Assembly (NCBI GenBank): GCA_949358305.1
Contig: OX442316.1
Location: forward strand, 5,766,001-5,830,000
Length of the DNA stretch: 64,000 nucleotides
DNA from: Strigamia acuminata
Taxonomy: Eukaryota > Arthropoda > Chilopoda > Geophilomorpha > Linotaeniidae
Direction of reading: 5' to 3'
Shown: one piece after another, positions 10,201 to 22,633 of the stretch
How positions within the stretch are numbered: position 1 is the first letter of the stretch
How the letters are laid out: each line of letters starts with the position of its first letter
Translations under genes and position numbers: made by a program
The notes under the pieces: model-generated
What the model saw: the letters and a program-made list of their open reading frames with translations, nothing else
Told to the model about the DNA's origin: nothing
The model's database searches: none

Positions 10201-13200
10201 TCAAAATTGACATTTGCATAAGTACGTATGGTTGTGATTTGTTTACAGTCATTTTTATTAAAAAGACACAAATTGGGCCTTTTTTTCTATTCTGTGTCTA
10301 CAGTTTGCGCTAAATTCAACTGCGCATATAAATCACACAGATACCTTGTTGTTATATCAGTATTAAGCTGAATTTTACTAGGCTTAATATGGCTAAACCT
10401 AAGAAAATAAATAGTAATACTAATACATCGATAAAAAAAATTATAATTTACAATTTAAACCACATTTGAACTGTGTTAACTGTCTGCGCAAACGCAGTTT
10501 GTAATTTAGCAGCAAGTTACCGGGTGCGAACTGCAGTTGATTATCTTAAGAATTTGTTTACCAACTTTCAGTGTTAATGAGTTTGGTTCATTAAATCGAA
10601 TGTAGAACCGGAATTCTGGTTCACAAAGTCAAAGAATTATACCCTAGGCTTGTATGAATTGAAACAGTTGATTAACCATTAATTTGCATAATATGGAAAG
10701 AACTACAGACTTTCCTTTTGGCAATAATTTTATTCTAGATTATAATTGTGCCTCTAGCAGTTAATTAACAAACTCTCAGAAAAAGAGGCTGATTAATTAC
10801 TCGAATACACCAATACATTAATACTGTATCTTTAATCTGTCCAGGCCTAGGGACTATTTAGATACACTAGCTTTGTTTGCTTCCTCTCAGGGATTTGATG
10901 CGAGGAACAATCTTTTAGATTTTTTCCACCTATGAGCGCAGTTTATTGCAAAGAGTGTCTCACCTTTTGACTATCGTCGTCATCATCTGCTTCTGGATCA
11001 TAGTGCTCTGCAAACACTGAATGAAAACAAAAGAAATATTAAATTTAATATCCGCTTATATTAAAGCGAATTAGATTTTATACTCTTTTGGCAAGTTGCT
11101 GTGAGAATTTTTATTGCGGTTTTCTTTTAAAATCACAAATAAAAAGGTCTAAAAGACTCGTAAAATTCTTAAAAGGAACCGTAATGTCCTTTCCTTGTCA
11201 CATCATTGAAATAAAGATATAAGCCAATAAGGTTTTAATTCAATTTTTTAAAAATAGGAAAATGCAACAACAACATTAATGCCAAAAATGCTTAAAATTT
11301 AATTTTCTTCATACCTGATTTTCTCCTGTTGTATTTATTTACGCTAGGATCTAAAGTAGAAAAGAAAAGAATAATAATTATAGAAATTTTCATTTTTCTA
11401 TGCGTTTTTTAGCTTTTTTTTACGAAACCACAAGGTTTTTTTTTTTTTATTGTCAAACTGCTTTTAGGGATAAAAAAAATCGAATCAAGATTTTAGGAAA
11501 AGTAAACTGATAAGCCCTAATCTTTACAAGGAAACATTATATTTCCAAAGTGATGTTGTCAACAGCATGGGTTGCATGAAAGGAAGGGCGTAAGGCAGAG
11601 AAGCTGCATCTCCTTTTACGTGAATGTTGCGCACATTCGGTTTAATTTAGACTGATTGCATGTTATTTTGTATGGATTACTTCAGCTTTTCAGCTGGAAC
11701 GAATAGGAAAAAACAACAATTTTTTTTATATATTTATATATTTTTTGTTTAGGGTTTACAAATTTTTTTAATTTTTGATAAACCAAAAATTCCCATGAGC
11801 TTATTTCTTATAACTTGTATTCATACAAACCAGAGGGCTTTCATTTATTCATGAGAAAAATCTGAATAAAATATATGAGAAAATGAACAGCATGGTAGCA
11901 TCACAAGAAACGTTGAATTAAGTCCTAAATTTCTTTAAAAAGGTTTAACTTTTTATTATTTTTTTCACTTTGACCTCCTAAGAGCTTCCCTGCACGTCCC
12001 GAAAACACGAAAATCCCCTTTACACATAAAAAATTATACAAAATAACAATTTTAATACTTATAATTTTTTTTTTTTTATAATCTCAATAATGATTAACAA
12101 ACATCCGTCCAAACAAATAATAATTAGAACAGAATGTCAACAACTTCCTCAATAACTGTCATATAAGCATTTGTTATTGATTTAGATCAAACATAACTAA
12201 TTTCATGCAGTGCATCATCCTCAAATTAAGCGCTTACACTAAGCTTTTAATATTAATAATTCAGCAACACATCAAACGATTGTAACTTCACCTTGAAACA
12301 TTGGTGGTAAAGCCGAGCAAAGCTGATTCACCTGTAGATTCACCCTCGACTTCGTTGTGAGCGACAGCAAATTTCTATGATGGGATGTGATATGAGAAAA
12401 TGGTGAACATTCCTCGATTAAACTGCAGAGGCAATGTCATGATGTCACATCAAACCTCCCACGAATGACGACATTGAAAATGAGGCCGATCGATAAATAA
12501 ACAAGCGCCGAAAAGATGGATAATTACAATTGATTGTTTTTCTCGCAAAATGCATTTGTAATATCAATCTTTTTTTATTCGAAATAAACGGAGGAAATAA
12601 TTAGATCCAATAAAAATAAAAGGATCTTTCTTTCATCCTCGCTTTTTCTCCAAGTTGCCACTAGCAACGGAGGATGAATTGTCGATATTGACCCGTCGTC
12701 GTCGTTTCGGAATCATTAGCTGCGCTCGCAACACCTGCGCCTCCAGGTGCGTTGAATGGAGAAACGAGATTGGGCACAAGTTGAAAGTAAAATTAAACAA
12801 GTTCCTGTGTCAACAGGTTCTGCTTCGGTGTTGTATATTTTTTTTAATGCTAGAACGAATAAATAACTTCCCGAATTAAGAAGTTACAACACTCTTCTTT
12901 TTTCGTTCCGGAATAAACAATATGTGCACGTGCAATTGCAACACTTTGATGTAAAAATAGTTTTCGTTTCAAGTTGCCAAGTACGTGACACTGCAGGGGT
13001 GGGATGTGAAAATACCGTAGGATTTTGTGTTGCTAGTCCTCTCATAAATCAACATGATGAGTATTAATTCCACGGCAACTAAGAACGACTTGTTGTTTAA
13101 TCATTTTCCAAGAACATTGCCATTGTTGCTGATAAAACTCACCCAATACAAGGGATTTAAACAATTAAAAATGAATCAATGTGTGATGCGCGTGTAGCTT

Positions 13201-15879
13201 TGTCTTTCGTGATTTTTCAATCAAAATTCAATTGAATTAAAATGATCACCTTTTCAACCAGAAACCAGAGGGACTGAGTACATGTACAGTTAATTTTGTT
13301 CCTATGACAACATCGCTTATGATCGGATGAAAGAAGTGGAAAATAGGAAATTGGATTGGAGTGAGAATAGAAATTTGATTATGGGGCATTTTTACGCATC
13401 ATTGAAATCAATAAATGCTAATATACGTATAAAAAAATACACTTTTCACTTTAATTGGACGTTAAAATGCACATTTTTCTTGCACTGTTTTATTATTTGA
13501 CCTTGTTTCTACAGGTTTTGTATACCTGGTACTTTCTAACCGCATTCCCTGGATGACTGTAGAGTTGCCAACTGTTGCATAAAGGAGTTATTAAACTCGT
13601 GGTCAATGTGAGGCTTCAAAACAAAAATAAAAACAAGTCGCCCACCTTTTAGCTTCACTTCATTTTATTATGTTATATTCCCTAACCGCGTAAAATGTAC
13701 AATTTGAAATGGTTTTTTTTCACCACCAGTTGCTTTGAGGCGTAAGTTGAATTAATTCGCCAATAATTTAATTGTTTTTAAGCTTGGTTTCCATTTGAGT
13801 ATTTTTATATGATTTTATTTCATTATATTCTGCAGTTGCCGATCGAAAAATACTATGCGCTTTATTATTTATGTGTTCAATTCGCCTGGACAACAGATAC
13901 TTGAAGACGATATTTCCTTTGTACTAATACCGATTAAATACTAGAGGAAAATTCGGTTTCAAGTTGCCCAAGAGCAAATTGAAAGTTGAAACAAATACAC
14001 AACACAAACAGTAATACGTTTCAACAGGTTTTCAATAATAGAATTTGCATCTTTAAATCAACAACAACCTTGACTCTCTCTCTCTCTCTCTTATATCTAC
14101 ATAAAAATCGATAAACCACACTTTTGGCCCCTCTTTACCAAAACAAATTTAAATTCCACGTGTAATCTAACCCTTTCTACAGGCAAAACGCTAAATTAAA
14201 ATTCCGCAACCCAACAACAAAGAGAAGGAAAGTTACAAAGGAAAAAAGTGTTGGGTGTCATCCAACTGTGACTGATGAGCCACTGCGAGGCGGTGGGATT
14301 GTCTTTAGAGGAGGAGAGGATTTTCTATCAAGTGAGTAGAAAGGAAATGAATTTCCTTGTAGAACAAGTGTTTCACCTTACACCTTAGTCAATCAATTGA
14401 GACTTTAAAAACCCAATCAATTTAATGAAAATGAAAATGGCGATGCACTTTATTATTAGCAATCGATAACGTGCCTTCCGTCTTGTTTACTTTTACACTT
14501 GGGATAGAAAAATCTTCTCCATCTTCTCCCAGTGGAATAATAAGTGATGACTTTTGCTTTGGTGGAGATAAAACAAGGAGTAATCTCAATTTACTAATGT
14601 TTGTCTTTTTTTCCTCAATTTAGTCGTTAAATGCTTCTATTTATTTCTATTTTGTAATACCGATTGTATCGTGCGTTTAAATAATTAAATAATTTGTTTA
14701 TATACCCTACTAGCCACAGTTGTGACGTCATTTGGTGGTGTTTTGCTTTCCCGGAAGTTTGAGATGCTAAATTATCATTACACTTTCAAATGTTATCAAA
14801 TCTGCGTGAAATGTGTCTACTTTAAGGGAATATACGAATAGACGTACTGTTCTTTATTAATGTTTGGTAATGAGATGGAAATGAGTTATGCAAATGTATT
14901 ATTACTCGAAAGTGTAAACAATTTCAAACTTGTGCTCACACTCTCACAGCCCGTTGAATGTGATCAAGGAAATGATCGTGGCAAGTCAATAACAGTCAAT
15001 TAACCATTGAAAATGGCGTTGGGAGGTTTTAATTTACTTTGAGTTATTAACATTTTTTTTTTCAAAAAAAGAAATTTTTTTTTTTTTTATTCCTACAATT
15101 AATTTGTTTTCACTTTATTAACTGTTTATAAAACAACGTGAAAGGAATATATTTTCGACTTTCAATTATTGATTTATCTCTTTGCAAATGGAATTTTTAC
15201 ATTTCCCCCCTTTTATCTTTTCAAATGAGAATAAAACAAAGGAAATGTCGCGCATAAAATACGACCCCATCACTTTGTGAAGTAAATAATTTATTTTTTA
15301 AAATTTTTTTTTCGTATAATCATAATTCCTTATTACTAATATTACGTGTTTAAGGGCATCATCTCTTCTCCAAAACAAATTAGAAATCGTTTTAAACGAA
15401 GGAAGGATGGCAAAAATAAAATTATCGGGTAACTAGGAGCAACAGGATGAATGGCCCAAAAATAGAAATTATTGTCGAGCCGAAGGAATTGCTAAGCTAA
15501 TGTAAAAAAAACACCTTGCAAACACCTTTTCAAAAATAAATAAAAATAAAAATAAAAAAGAGAAAGGAAAAAAATATATATAATATAATAAGTGCAAATA
15601 TTTACCAGGAATGTAATCTTCCTCATCACTGAGATTGAGACTCTCGTCTGAATTTGTAGCCACGATCTCACTGGACCCATGGGGTCGTGGGTTTCTGTGA
15701 TGTGAAGTGTTGTGCTCTTCTGTTCGCTTTGCTAGTTGTTTGTTAAAATACGATGCGGCATAATCGAGCAGATCTGACGGTTGCTCGATCAATACATTGA
15801 CTGTAAATTCGAGAAGAAGTCCCTGCAGTTGAGGGGGGATTTGATGAGCTGTTGTAGAAACGTGACGACCAGGGTTCAT
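7213..15879 (-). CDS. PRKAR2 (Pka-R2): cAMP-dependent protein kinase type II regulatory subunit
   Basis: Regulatory subunit that holds the PKA catalytic subunit inactive and releases it on cAMP binding; anchored to AKAPs. Twelve exons on minus: 15606-15879, 11315-11350, 10964-11016, 9601-9684, 9396-9502, 8340-8493, 7886-7987, 7752-7826, 7630-7695, 7526-7577, 7406-7474 and 7213-7343. All phases fit, giving 400 aa (human RII-alpha 404). Residues ~14-50 (IPPQL...LLEFTVNVL...YF) form the dimerization/docking helix pair. RRKSV at 100-104 is the inhibitor site; its Ser marks type II, and the intron splits the Val codon. Two cyclic-nucleotide domains follow, with phosphate-binding cassettes FGELAL...PRAAT (210-224) and FGELAL...PRAAS (333-347), both with the binding Glu and Arg intact. 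An in-frame ATG at 15924 would add 15 aa; I chose 15879 by family length. Confidence 0.94.
8494..9395. other. PKA-RII intron 5
   Basis: A 0.9 kb intron between the two exons of the first cAMP domain. The region 8575-8900 is less AT-rich than its surroundings and has a B-box-like word (gggttcagtg), so a SINE fragment is possible but unproven. No gene. Confidence 0.4.
9685..10963. other. PKA-RII intron 3
   Basis: A 1.3 kb AT-rich intron. At ~9715-9775 it holds a short palindromic stretch of ATGCATT/ACATTACAAT words resembling pieces at 36520-36640, 44300-44420 and 52440-52530, possibly remnants of one small element. Otherwise nothing recognised. Confidence 0.35.
11351..15605. other. PKA-RII intron 1 (4.3 kb)
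   Basis: The large first intron separates the docking-domain exon from the inhibitor-site exon. It contains several poly-T/A runs and a short CT microsatellite at 14076-14092. The words caagttgcc and agttgcc recur near 12652, 12974, 13566 and 13972. No coding exon or RNA gene was found. A long first intron is a usual place for alternative promoters or enhancers, but I see no direct sign of one. Confidence 0.4.
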
Positions 15880-17606
15880 GTCTAAAAACTGCACGTATCG
15901 CTCAACACATCCGTTTGACTGCATGGATTCTTCCCAGAATGCGTTACTGCAAAGACGTCACTCAGCATCGGGGAAAAAAAAATCGATATTAACATATGTT
16001 GAGAGTAATCACCTCTGTAAACGTAGGATTATTATTCTATGTATCTTTGGTGCAAAACTACTTCCTACTTTATGTTTTCATCCGTGGAATTCGCATGTCA
16101 TTTCCCTCTTGATGATTTCATTGCTAATTATCGTGATTGTTATATTAGTTGGTTATTTTTGGAATAATTTAAGGGGGAAAACGTATCATTAATTGTAATA
16201 CCAGGTAGTTTTTACGAGTATTTGTATTTTGTTACGCTGTGGTTGGATTTCCGGGAAGGTAATGTGTATTGAAGCCTCATCAAAATAGCTATTTTCTGAT
16301 GACAACTTGGAGTTTATTCCCAACGGATCACGGGGGACACTACACTCATAACTATTTATAGTCTTTCGAGCATTTCTCAATCTTTTTGGAAGTATGAAAT
16401 GACGCTCTAAAAAGAGAACGAACAAATATAAAATTTGTCAAAGTGAAAAGATAAAATAGTAGTAAAAGTTTTGATTTATATAGTTGTTTTATTCTAGCAT
16501 CGTGTGTACAATCGAGAGATTAATTAGTTTTATTATTCTGGTAACAAGTGGCGACGTGGTGAAACCGAGGACGTTGACTAGTGGTTCACCAACCACACTG
16601 CCAATCCGAGCTGATAAGTCGCCCCTAGACAACCAATAAAGCGCTTAAATCTGGAAAACAAACTTAACGACTTAAAGACAAATCTCACTTAATTAATTGT
16701 AATTGCTGAATTTCGATAATTTGTTATTACAATTTCAAATTTGTTCAATACAACTTTCTTTTTTTATTTATTTTATTTTATTTTATTTTTTTTTACAGAA
16801 TTTTTTATTTATCGGCCAATCTGTAATAAATGCGTTTGAATAGCGCGCTTTGTGCCGCAACTCGCCGTACGATGGCGCTGTTACACAGCAACATGTCACG
16901 AGGCGAGGCACATGGTACCATCACGCTGATCGTTTAGCAGGATACAACAAAAATTGACCGCAATCGACGTGCCTGTATGCAGCAATGAAGTACATGGATG
17001 TTGAAGTCAGTTATAAAACAAACCAAATTACATGGTTTAACGGACAAATATCTTCACCCATACAATCCAAGGTACTTAATTTAGCTTGAAAGACGAAATA
17101 AGTAAAAAAAATAATAGGAATAATTTGAAAATAATTTTTTCCTTCTAATTTTAGGTCTCATAGAACTCTCATCCAGCCCTGAGATGAAAACGAAATACTT
17201 TCAAAGCTAATCTCATGCTAAAACGCCGAGAAAAGAGATTTTAAAATCACCAGCTAATGATACCAATGCGGTTTGGTGGCGGACGTCACGGGTCAATCAA
17301 GATATCCTCTTCACTTCCTTGTACACTAAGGAGGAACTTGGCACTTGGTACCTCGAGTTATTTACCAAGTTGACTACTGGGAGATAACGATTACCATTGT
17401 TTTATTTACAGATCAACGTCGTCAGTCATAGATTTTTAATTGTATGATTCAGACAAAATGGTTGAAGAACAAGGAATATAAAATTTGATGTCATTTATGT
17501 AATATTTATCTTGTCATTGGCACCGAAAGGGAATAGATTAGATTTATCGTATGAGCAATCTGAGATAAAGTGAAAAGCAACACTACAGAGCAATTTATTT
17601 AACATC
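15880..17606. other. Intergenic between PKA-RII and the NLR gene
   Basis: The divergent gap between the minus-strand PKA-RII gene and the plus-strand NLR gene should hold both promoters. A 78-codon minus frame at 16189-16425 has no recognised relatives. The part near 16855-16900 (gatggcgct in GC-richer sequence) resembles the stretch before the first cassette (~21075-21110). No RNA gene seen. Confidence 0.4.
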
Positions 17607-20600
17607 ATGAATACTAGTGTGTCAGTAAATAATGAGATAAGCGAGCGAGGAATTTCTGGAACAAATTATATTGCTCAAGGTAATTGTTTAAAAATGCTGT
17701 TTTCTACCGAGTATTTATTTAAATCGTACAATATATTTTTAAAAATATTTTTAGGGCCTATTTATAATATAGAAGTACACTCATGTGGAGGTCAGTGGAA
17801 AAATTTAGCAATTAACATGGAAATATTCAAAATTAAACTCGGTGAAAACAATTTTAATTTACAGAATTGCATGTCGGAAATACTACAGTGTCTCTTTCAA
17901 GACTTGATGAAGCAACACCTTCATTAATTACAATCCAAGGTACCACCTATCCTCAAAATGAATAAATCATTAAGAGTATAAAAAAAATAAAATAAAAAAC
18001 CGACAAAAGAGTGATTTTAAATTTATTTTTGTTGTAATTTCAGATTCTGCTGGTTTGAAGGATAAACTTAAAGAGTTTTACAAAGGCTTAACCTTGCCGT
18101 GTATCGTGTGGTTAGACGATGCTGAAGATTTAGATATTGGTGAGTTTTTCATTGATCTGAATCTTGATGAATCTGGCAAGTCGATTAAAAAGGAAGACAT
18201 CTTTGCTTCCGTCAATCAGCAACGGCCAACTAGGATTCTGATGGAAGGGCAGCCAGGTTCTGGCAAAACAACGTTAGCAACGAGAATAATTTACGATTGG
18301 GCAAATGAAGAAAAATATGTCGATCAATTTCAACTCGTATTTCTACTTCCACTCAGACAATTACAACAGCGAAGTGTCGTTGATGCGATTAAATCAATTG
18401 GCAACATTTGTGGCTTTGAAGATAGTGACAAAATCAACGAAATAATTGCGTGTAATGAACAACATATTCTTTTCATATTTGATGGATTAGACGAACTATC
18501 TGTGGAGGACAGAGTACCCATTCTTAAACTGCTATATAAACAAAAATATAGTGATGTGACGATATTAGTAACGTGCCGAACAGGATTATTCACATTGACT
18601 AAAGATGAACGTAGCCAATTATTTGAAGGACTAAGTAGGCAGTCCACGTTCTATAATAAGAAAATATCGATATTAGGAATCAAAAATGATGAAAAGAAGA
18701 TGGAATTTTTAGAAAAGTTTATTATTACGGATGAAAGTGTGAAAGAAAACATAGTTGCTGATCTCAAATCAACAGTGAGCACCACAGAATTGTTTGATTG
18801 TCCTTTATTTTTAATTCTGTTGGCGTTTATCGTGAATACTGAAGAGGAAAATGTGGGGATCGTTCTCACAACAACTGAACTCTATAAGAAACTTTTTAGC
18901 AGCATCATCAAGCATAATTGCATAAGGAATAGAACACCAATCGATGGTTGTTTTGATTTGTTTGATTGCGATTCGTCATCGAACGATTTACGCGAATTGA
19001 TTCACCAATTCGGAAAATTGTCTTTGCAACGCATTATTGAAAACAATTTGCAGTTTAAAAGTGACGGTTTGACCGAACAAATTTACAAAGTTGGGTTCCT
19101 GTGCAACCACAAACGAGTGATTCGTTTTAAATCGAACCAATATTACGAGGCATTTCATTTGTCGATTTTAGAATTCTCCGCCGCGTATTACGCGTGGATG
19201 GAATACAAATGCAACAAGTCTGAATTCATGGAACGGATTTTGAAACCCGTGGTGCAACATTACTTAAGAACTCGCGGTACATCTCTCGTCCTTAGTTTTA
19301 TGATCGGTTTGTTCCAAGAGCACTCGGTCGACATAATCGATGGCATTCGGCCATTTTCTTCGTGTTTTTGTTTAAATTTTCATTATGTTGCCCAGTTGAT
19401 TAAGGAGTGTTCATCAGCTGATGTTTATAAAAAAGTATTCCCATTTATGACTCATTTCCTTCCGGTTCATTTAGATTTGAGAATGAAATTTCGACTTGAG
19501 ATGCTTAATCGAAAGTCGTTTGAAAAGTTGATCAAATATGGAATCAAATGTGGGAAGATTAAAAGTGTTTACGTAAGCAATTTGATTCAAACACCACGTC
19601 TTATAAAATTACATTTTCCATGTGTTAAGACACGTTTAGACAGAGTGGAAGATTTGTCTAATATTTTAGCACATTTGCAAGGGAAGGTAAATGAACTCCA
19701 TATTGATATTTCTGAAGCTACAAAAAATTCTAAGCTTAGCACAGCTGATATAAACAAATTCGTATCCACTGTTGCAACGTTTAAATCTGAGACATGTGCT
19801 TTGAGGTTATATTGCTACGACGCTTCTCGTATGAATCCTCAAATGTGTGTTCGATTGAAGGAGATGACATTTGAAAACCCATTTTATATTTTCTCGATTA
19901 GAATTGAAACCGATTCAGAGAAACAATTTGCTGTAACACTTTTGCGAAAAAATCAAATTGCATTTTTGCAAGTCTATTTACCATCGCGTGGTCTGGATCT
20001 AAACGATTTGTTTAATGCCATTGCCGAATCTACTAATTTACATTCATTTATGTTAGATTCTAATCCCGCAAACGGAAATACGACCGTAATTGATTTAACT
20101 GACCTTACTAATGGTGGAACTAAGAAATACGAGTACTTGGAATTTAAAAATTGTATTGTGAATTGTAGGAAACCGTTGATCAACAGAAATTGCATTCGTA
20201 TTCTTTCAATCAATGAAAATTCAAGGGTACAATTTCAGGAAATTGAACCTACGAATTTGCATTGTGGGATGTCTCATGTGAAGGAATTACTGGAAATGAA
20301 TCCTACATGGCCCGGTGTCGATTCGATCAGATATTTAAGCCTAACTGAATCAAAATGTAAGATCGACGACAAACGAGTGTTTAAATTTTTATCCACTTGT
20401 AAAAATCTTCGAATTTTAGAAATTAGTTCTACAATATTCGAAGATGTACAAAGTTTAGTGGAAGGATTGCAGCAACTTGTATTTGAGAAATTTGTTTACA
20501 GTTTTGAGAGTTTAAAGCAACTGAATCTGTTCAAAACAATGAATGATAACTGGATGGGTGACAATAATTTTAAATTAGAATCGGTGGATATTATTTATAA

Positions 20601-20889
20601 ATGGGAGTCTATGATTTCGTCTACGCAGAGTAGGAATTGCGTTTCGTCAGAGATATTAGAACTATTGAAGGGTTTGCAAAAAGAGCATTGGAAAAGAGTG
20701 AATTTTGTATGTTATGGCAGAGATACTTTTTTGTCGTTGTTAAACGATAAATGTGTAATTGATGTGTCGACTTTTAATGTCGTTCATTATTTATATGGAA
20801 GTGATAATGACGATCCTGATTATCATAAGTTTCTTTCCAAGCGAAATGCTTTTAATATTGTAAATGCATTTGCTATTACGTTGAAATAA
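17607..20889 (+). CDS. NACHT-domain NLR-type protein
   Basis: Predicted cytoplasmic NLR-like ATPase of 1009 aa, probably an immune or danger sensor. Exons: 17607-17679, 17755-17790, 17865-17939 and 18044-20889, all joined at phase-1 GT..AG introns. The first three tiny exons (24, 12 and 25 codons) encode an N-terminal piece with YNIEVHSCG and ELHVGNTT, followed by a short helical linker. The NACHT core is complete: Walker A GQPGSGKTT at ~130-138, Walker B ILFIFDGLDEL at ~203-213, sensor-like ILVTCRTG at ~235-242, then a winged-helix and helical part. Residues ~550-1009 have irregular leucine-rich repeats (for example LRILEIS). There is no CARD, death, pyrin or TIR domain. Degraded relatives lie downstream at 21401-21560, 24420-24950 and 27250-27735. 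NACHT assignment is firm; immune role is inferred. Confidence 0.88.
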
Positions 20890-21400
20890 ATTTGATAACT
20901 TTTTATGTCTTTGTGGCTCAAAATGAGAGACATTTTATAAAAATTATTCCCAAATACCTAGTTCCTGTGAAAAATCATCCCGATACTTAACTCCTAGCCT
21001 TTAGCATATTCGGAGATCTTAACATGGTTTGAATACAGCGCGGGCTGATTAGATCGTGGGTCACGAGTAGTAAACCTCGCCACAAGATGGTGCTACGCTG
21101 CCGGACATTTTAATCCTGTTAGTCGTAGACAGTTTTACTGAAAGTTCTTCCTGGTTACCAGAAGATGATCCACACAATCAATAGATTTAGTAATTTTAAT
21201 TTGATTACTTAGGTGACATGATGACATCACACGTGGGAAATCTAAAGTTTGGTTTGTCATACTATTAATTCCAGATTAGTCTTTCGACACACCCAGGGAG
21301 CAGGATAAGGCTTTTCTTTTATAAGTAATCTTGTAGAAAGTAACACTTAACACTAATTACACACCTATTAATGAACAATGAGTAATTTGAAATTGTTCCT

Positions 21401-21562
21401 ATAAATGATGAGGGAAGAAACGAGAGAAGCATTCCTGAAACAAACTATGTTGATCAAAGTACTAGTATGTGTTTAAAATATGCTAGATATAAAACCGGAC
21501 AATGTTTAATGGAAAATATTTCTAGGACGCATATACAACATAGAAGTACACGCAGAAAGTGT
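21401..21562 (+). pseudogene. NLR relic, unit 1 (exons 1-2)
   Basis: Bases 21401-21459 translate to NDEGRNERSIPETNYVDQ, matching the intact NLR exon 1 (NNEISERGISGTNYIAQ). Bases ~21525-21560 match exon 2 (IYNIEVHA). The start codon is lost, and after acgcagaaag the sequence jumps to non-NLR sequence, so the NACHT and repeat regions are gone. Confidence 0.75.
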
Positions 21563-21783
21563 GCTCTTTTTGGGGCTCAATTGAAAATTTAGTTTTGAAA
21601 TACTCCGTAAATTTTTTTGACCAGAATTATTTCTTTTTAACGTTAGTTGCGCTGTAAGAAATTAAATGAGGTGATATAAATTAATGGTTAATGTGTTTTT
21701 ACGTTTGCAGGTGACATTCGGATACTAGAAAAATACTAAGCAAATGCGGATTTTGGAAGAAAGGTGGGATTGTTTCTCAAGAG

Positions 21784-22097
21784 CAGCGTTTCTCAAACGG
21801 TGGGTTACGAGCTAATTTTTGGTGGGTTATGAGCTGATATTTGGTGGGTCGCAAAAAGTAATGGAATGTGTTGTTTGTAAAGATATGCGAATTAAAAATG
21901 AAAGAAATCGCGAAATTGAAGACAAAAATAAGGTGCAACAGCAATGTGCTGTATCATTCAACTTGTAGAGGAGGTTAAGAGATGACTTTTTCTAGTTAGT
22001 CAATAAGCATCACTGGAAAAATTTCAATGCGCCGGAGATAAAGTGGGTTGCGATAGATTGCGTTTCTAAAAAGTGTTAAAAAGTTTGGGAACCCCTG
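21784..22097. mobile_element. hAT-like MITE, 314 bp
   Basis: The left end is CAGCGTTTCTCAAACGGTGG. The right end on the other strand is CAGGGGTTCCCAAACTTTTT. This matches the CAG-G-TTCTCAAAC type of end common in hAT elements. The inside repeats the phrase GGTGGGTTA-GAGCTGAT. There is no transposase. The flanks (ctcaagag and atctactg) do not show a clear 8 bp duplication. It interrupts sequence that is continuous in units 2 and 3, so it inserted into unit 1 after duplication or was lost from the others. A related piece lies at 30202-30430. Confidence 0.7.
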
Positions 22098-22633
22098 ATC
22101 TACTGTATTCATTACAAAAAAAAATTATTAATAATTTTTCTCAGTCCTGATGCAGACTCAGTTTATTATTCGTGATAATAGTTTTCCAGTATTAGGTTGG
22201 TAGTTCCAGTTGTAATGCTAGTTTGTCTAGTTGTATGTTTATTGGAGCATAAACTGTTAACAAAAGCCCATTATTGTAAATGGATTGTTTCAGACAGTCA
22301 CGGCTTGTTAAGAAATGCAAAAGGAAATTTTTTTTTAGAAGAATGCTTTCATTTTTTAAGGTGTAGTCTATAAACAATAGAATGATCTACTTTTCTTGTC
22401 GTTTATACTAGGTCTTGCTCCAAATACCAATACTACATAATCCACGATAAATTTCACCAAATATCAGTCTCAGTATCACATTTTATTTATCAGAAATAGG
22501 AAATTGATTACCGTAATATACATACATTAATAGAAAATTACACAGTACATGCCATGATGATGGATTAATACAACTACTCAATTATGAATTGATTGATTCT
22601 ACACTCCCAGACTATACAAGTGAAATATACAAG

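Noticed and set aside
16189-16425. 78-codon minus frame upstream of PKA-RII
   Set aside because: No family resemblance, no good splice or start context, and no conserved partner.
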